DNA of 64,000 nucleotides from Aeromicrobium sp. 9AM (GTDB lineage: Bacteria; Actinomycetota; Actinomycetes; Propionibacteriales; Nocardioidaceae): assembly GCF_902506105.1 (NCBI RefSeq), contig NZ_LR733303.1, positions 62,001-126,000 on the forward strand, written 5' to 3'. Numbering within the stretch: position 1 is the stretch's first letter; each line of letters begins with the position of its first letter. This document shows, one piece after another, positions 59,299 through 64,000 of the stretch. The position numbers and the translations under genes are program-made. The notes under the pieces are model-generated. The model did no database searches. It saw only the letters and a program-made list of their open reading frames with translations, and was not told the origin of the DNA.

Positions 59299-59527
59299 CC
59301 GGTCACCCTACGTGACTGGTGTGACTGGTGGGAATGAATTGAACTGAATTACAACAGTGGTACTTGGTGCTGCAATCCCGCCCGAATGGGCCCCACCACT
59401 CCCTGGACTAGCTGTGATGCCCAGGCACGTTGGTCGAGATCGTGTGACGTCTCGATCTGATCTGTAGACGGGTGAAGACCTCCCGGTGTGGAGTGGAGCT
59501 GTTGAGAAACCGCTTCACGACCAGGAG

Positions 59528-59644
59528 GTCTTCAACGACCAGCGAGCCGAAGCCCTTGCGCCCTGGCTCGAGAACTACAACACTCGGCGACGCCACAGCG
59601 CACTCGGAGGACTCCCACCCATCAGCCGACTGCTACCAACCTGA
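59528..59644 (+). pseudogene. IS481-type transposase C-terminal remnant
   Basis: A 38-codon open stretch ending in TGA reads ...EALAPWLENYNTRRRHSALG... and GLPPISRL, the diagnostic C-terminus of IS481-family DDE transposases. No upstream catalytic part is present. A 10-base inverted repeat GAAGACCTCC (59474-59483) / GGAGGTCTTC (59524-59533) lies just before it. The rest of the 359-bp gap (59299-59657) shows AT-rich DNA near 59335-59360 and nothing else. Confidence 0.8.
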
Positions 59645-59657
59645 TGGCCGAGTACAC

Positions 59658-62887
<3,230 letters not shown>

Positions 62888-62891
62888 CGCG

Positions 62892-63431
62892 TCAGCGCAG
62901 GCCGAGGTCGTCCAGCACCTGGGCGCCGGGCAGCTCGGCGAGGGCCGGGCCCGGGAGCGCCAGCTTGGAGCGGCGCAGACCGCTGCCGAGCAGCACCCAT
63001 GGCTGCTCCGTCACGGCGCGGTCGACGAGGATCGGCCAGCCGTCAGGCACGCCGACCGGGGTGATGCCGCCGTACTCCATGCCGGTCTGGGCGACGGCCC
63101 AGTCCTGCGGCGCGAACGAGCACTTGCGGGCGTCGAGCGTGCGGCGCACGAGGCCGTTGACGTCGGCGCGCGTGCTCGCCAGCACGACGCAGGCCGCCGG
63201 CCGGAGCTCGCCGCCGCGCTTGCCCAGCACGATGACGCAGTTGGCCGACATCTCGGGATCGAGGCCGAACTGCTGGGTCAGGGTCGCGGTCTCGGCGAGG
63301 TCAGGATCGATCGCCACCGTGTGGGCCTTGGCAGCGACGCCGGGCGCGGCGCTGAGCGCCGCGGCGACGGGCGGTGCCAGCAGCTCGTCCCGGACCGGCT
63401 CGAGCTCGAGGGATCCGAAGCGCACCGTCAT
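62892..63431 (-). CDS. YbaK/EbsC-family aminoacyl-tRNA deacylase-like protein
   Basis: 179 residues. Family domain about 60-165 with CVIVLGKRGGELRPAACVV, ADVNGLVRRTLDARKCSFAP, TGMEYGGITPVGVPDGWPIL and VLLGSGLRRSKLALPG, the Lys and Gly-X-X-P residues matching editing proteins such as YbaK/ProX. These hydrolyse mischarged tRNA, but the free-standing actinobacterial members are largely uncharacterised. ATGA overlap with the upstream TetR gene, so co-transcribed. Confidence 0.88.
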   Translation of the reverse strand: MTVRFGSLELEPVRDELLAPPVAAALSAAPGVAAKAHTVAIDPDLAETATLTQQFGLDPEMSANCVIVLGKRGGELRPAACVVLASTRADVNGLVRRTLDARKCSFAPQDWAVAQTGMEYGGITPVGVPDGWPILVDRAVTEQPWVLLGSGLRRSKLALPGPALAELPGAQVLDDLGLR

Positions 63432-64000
63432 TGCGGCTCGCGGGGCAGGTCGGTGATCGCGCGGTCGACCGCATCAGGGCCGAGCGGCTGCGCGGCGACG
63501 AGGCTGCGGATCGCCGAGACCAGCTGGCGTGCCTCGACGTCGTCGGCGTGCAGCCCCGACTGCCGACGCAGCGCCGTGCCGAGCATGAGGGCGACGATCG
63601 AACCGGCCAGGGCTCCCGGTTCGGTGACCCCGACCCTCGTCAGGAGCTTGGTCGACAGCTCCTCGAGGACCTGCATGGCCCGGGCCGTGTCGTCACGGAG
63701 CTCGGGGACTCGTGCCGCGGCGAGAAAGATCGCCAGCTCGAGGGCGGCGATCTCGGGCCGGCGCACCGCGAGCAGGTGCGAGATGAACGCAGGAGCGTCG
63801 TCGAGGGACACGGCGGCGCCGGTGTCGATCGTGGTCAACGCCTCGAGGTCGCGGATCCACTTCTCGATGTGTGCGCCGAGCGCTTCGCGGATGAGGTCGT
63901 CGATCGACTCGAAGTAGTACGTCGTGGTGGCCGACGGGAGGCCGGCGCGCGCCGCGACAGCGCGATGCGTGATGGCCCGTGACCCGCCCTCGGCGAACAG
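63428..64000 (-). CDS. TetR-family regulator, N-terminus outside window
   Basis: 190 residues are visible; the gene continues past the right edge. The tail of the helix-turn-helix is seen in GSRAITHRAVAARAGLPSAT followed by TYYFESIDDLIREA, the classic TetR wording. A helical ligand-binding domain follows. A TTG codon at 63838 looks like a start but lies inside the frame and is rejected. It probably regulates itself and the YbaK-like gene. Confidence 0.87.
   Translation of the reverse strand: MFAEGGSRAITHRAVAARAGLPSATTTYYFESIDDLIREALGAHIEKWIRDLEALTTIDTGAAVSLDDAPAFISHLLAVRRPEIAALELAIFLAAARVPELRDDTARAMQVLEELSTKLLTRVGVTEPGALAGSIVALMLGTALRRQSGLHADDVEARQLVSAIRSLVAAQPLGPDAVDRAITDLPREPQ

Noticed and set aside
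59299-59657. Intact insertion sequence
   Set aside because: Only the last 38 transposase codons are present and no flanking terminal repeats or target duplication were found.

Overview
This is a gene-dense, high-GC actinobacterial chromosome segment. It carries the classic rif-str-S10-spc run of translation and transcription genes, with accessory blocks set between the conserved operons. Actinobacterial signs are a complete Mce lipid-import operon, a cutinase-type lipoprotein, a mycothiol-dependent-isomerase-family (MDMPI) protein, short-type Adk, four-Cys S14, GTG/TTG starts, apparently leaderless genes and an L4 with a C-terminal 'sunset' domain. Family content and gene style suggest Propionibacteriales/Nocardioidaceae (an Aeromicrobium- or Nocardioides-like organism). 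That placement is inference from recall, not a search.

Layout. (1) 1-5659: 3' end of tRNA-Trp, secE-nusG-rplK-rplA, two tandem LppX-like lipoproteins, then an L10-type leader with attenuator-like hairpin and rplJ-rplL. (2) 5660-17075: a promoter followed by an uninterrupted Mce importer operon: mkl-type ATPase, two YrbE permeases, six Mce proteins (MceE is a lipoprotein) and two Mce-associated membrane proteins, nearly all joined by 4-bp stop/start overlaps. (3) 17076-24798: REP-like palindrome, rpoB (TTG start), rpoC, terminator. (4) 24807-34161: accessory block with an acyltransferase-cutinase operon, a Nudix hydrolase, an unrecognised lipoprotein, a GntR regulator, a hydroxyacid-oxoacid transhydrogenase, a large FAD/Fe-S D-2-hydroxyacid dehydrogenase and an MDMPI-family protein. 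(5) 34188-38709: str operon rpsL-rpsG-fusA-tuf with terminator. (6) 38833-41033: CDF metal exporter, MarR regulator and a divergent tandem-DUF427 gene under a strong operator-bearing promoter. (7) 41088-54124: rpsJ to rplO without a break, then secY-adk-map. (8) 54129-64000: small lipoprotein, two paralogous ECF sigma factors each fused to a zinc-finger anti-sigma module (one also membrane-anchored with an outside domain), a CHAP cell-wall hydrolase with five Ig-like repeats, an IS481-type transposase remnant, dTDP-rhamnose genes (rmlA divergent from rmlB and an rmlC-rmlD fusion), a YbaK-family protein and a TetR regulator cut by the window edge.

The order resembles Mycobacterium tuberculosis: mkl lies close downstream of rplL, and an ECF-sigma/anti-sigma locus follows map instead of infA-rpmJ-rpsM. 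Here the complete mce operon follows mkl, whereas mkl is separated from the mce loci in M. tuberculosis. The accessory genes are biased to the envelope (Mce, lipoproteins, cutinase, CHAP, rhamnose). The most interesting pieces are the paired one-polypeptide sigma/anti-sigma proteins, the transhydrogenase plus D-2-hydroxyacid dehydrogenase module, and the L4 fusion. No rRNA genes, CRISPR array, prophage or intact insertion sequence were seen.
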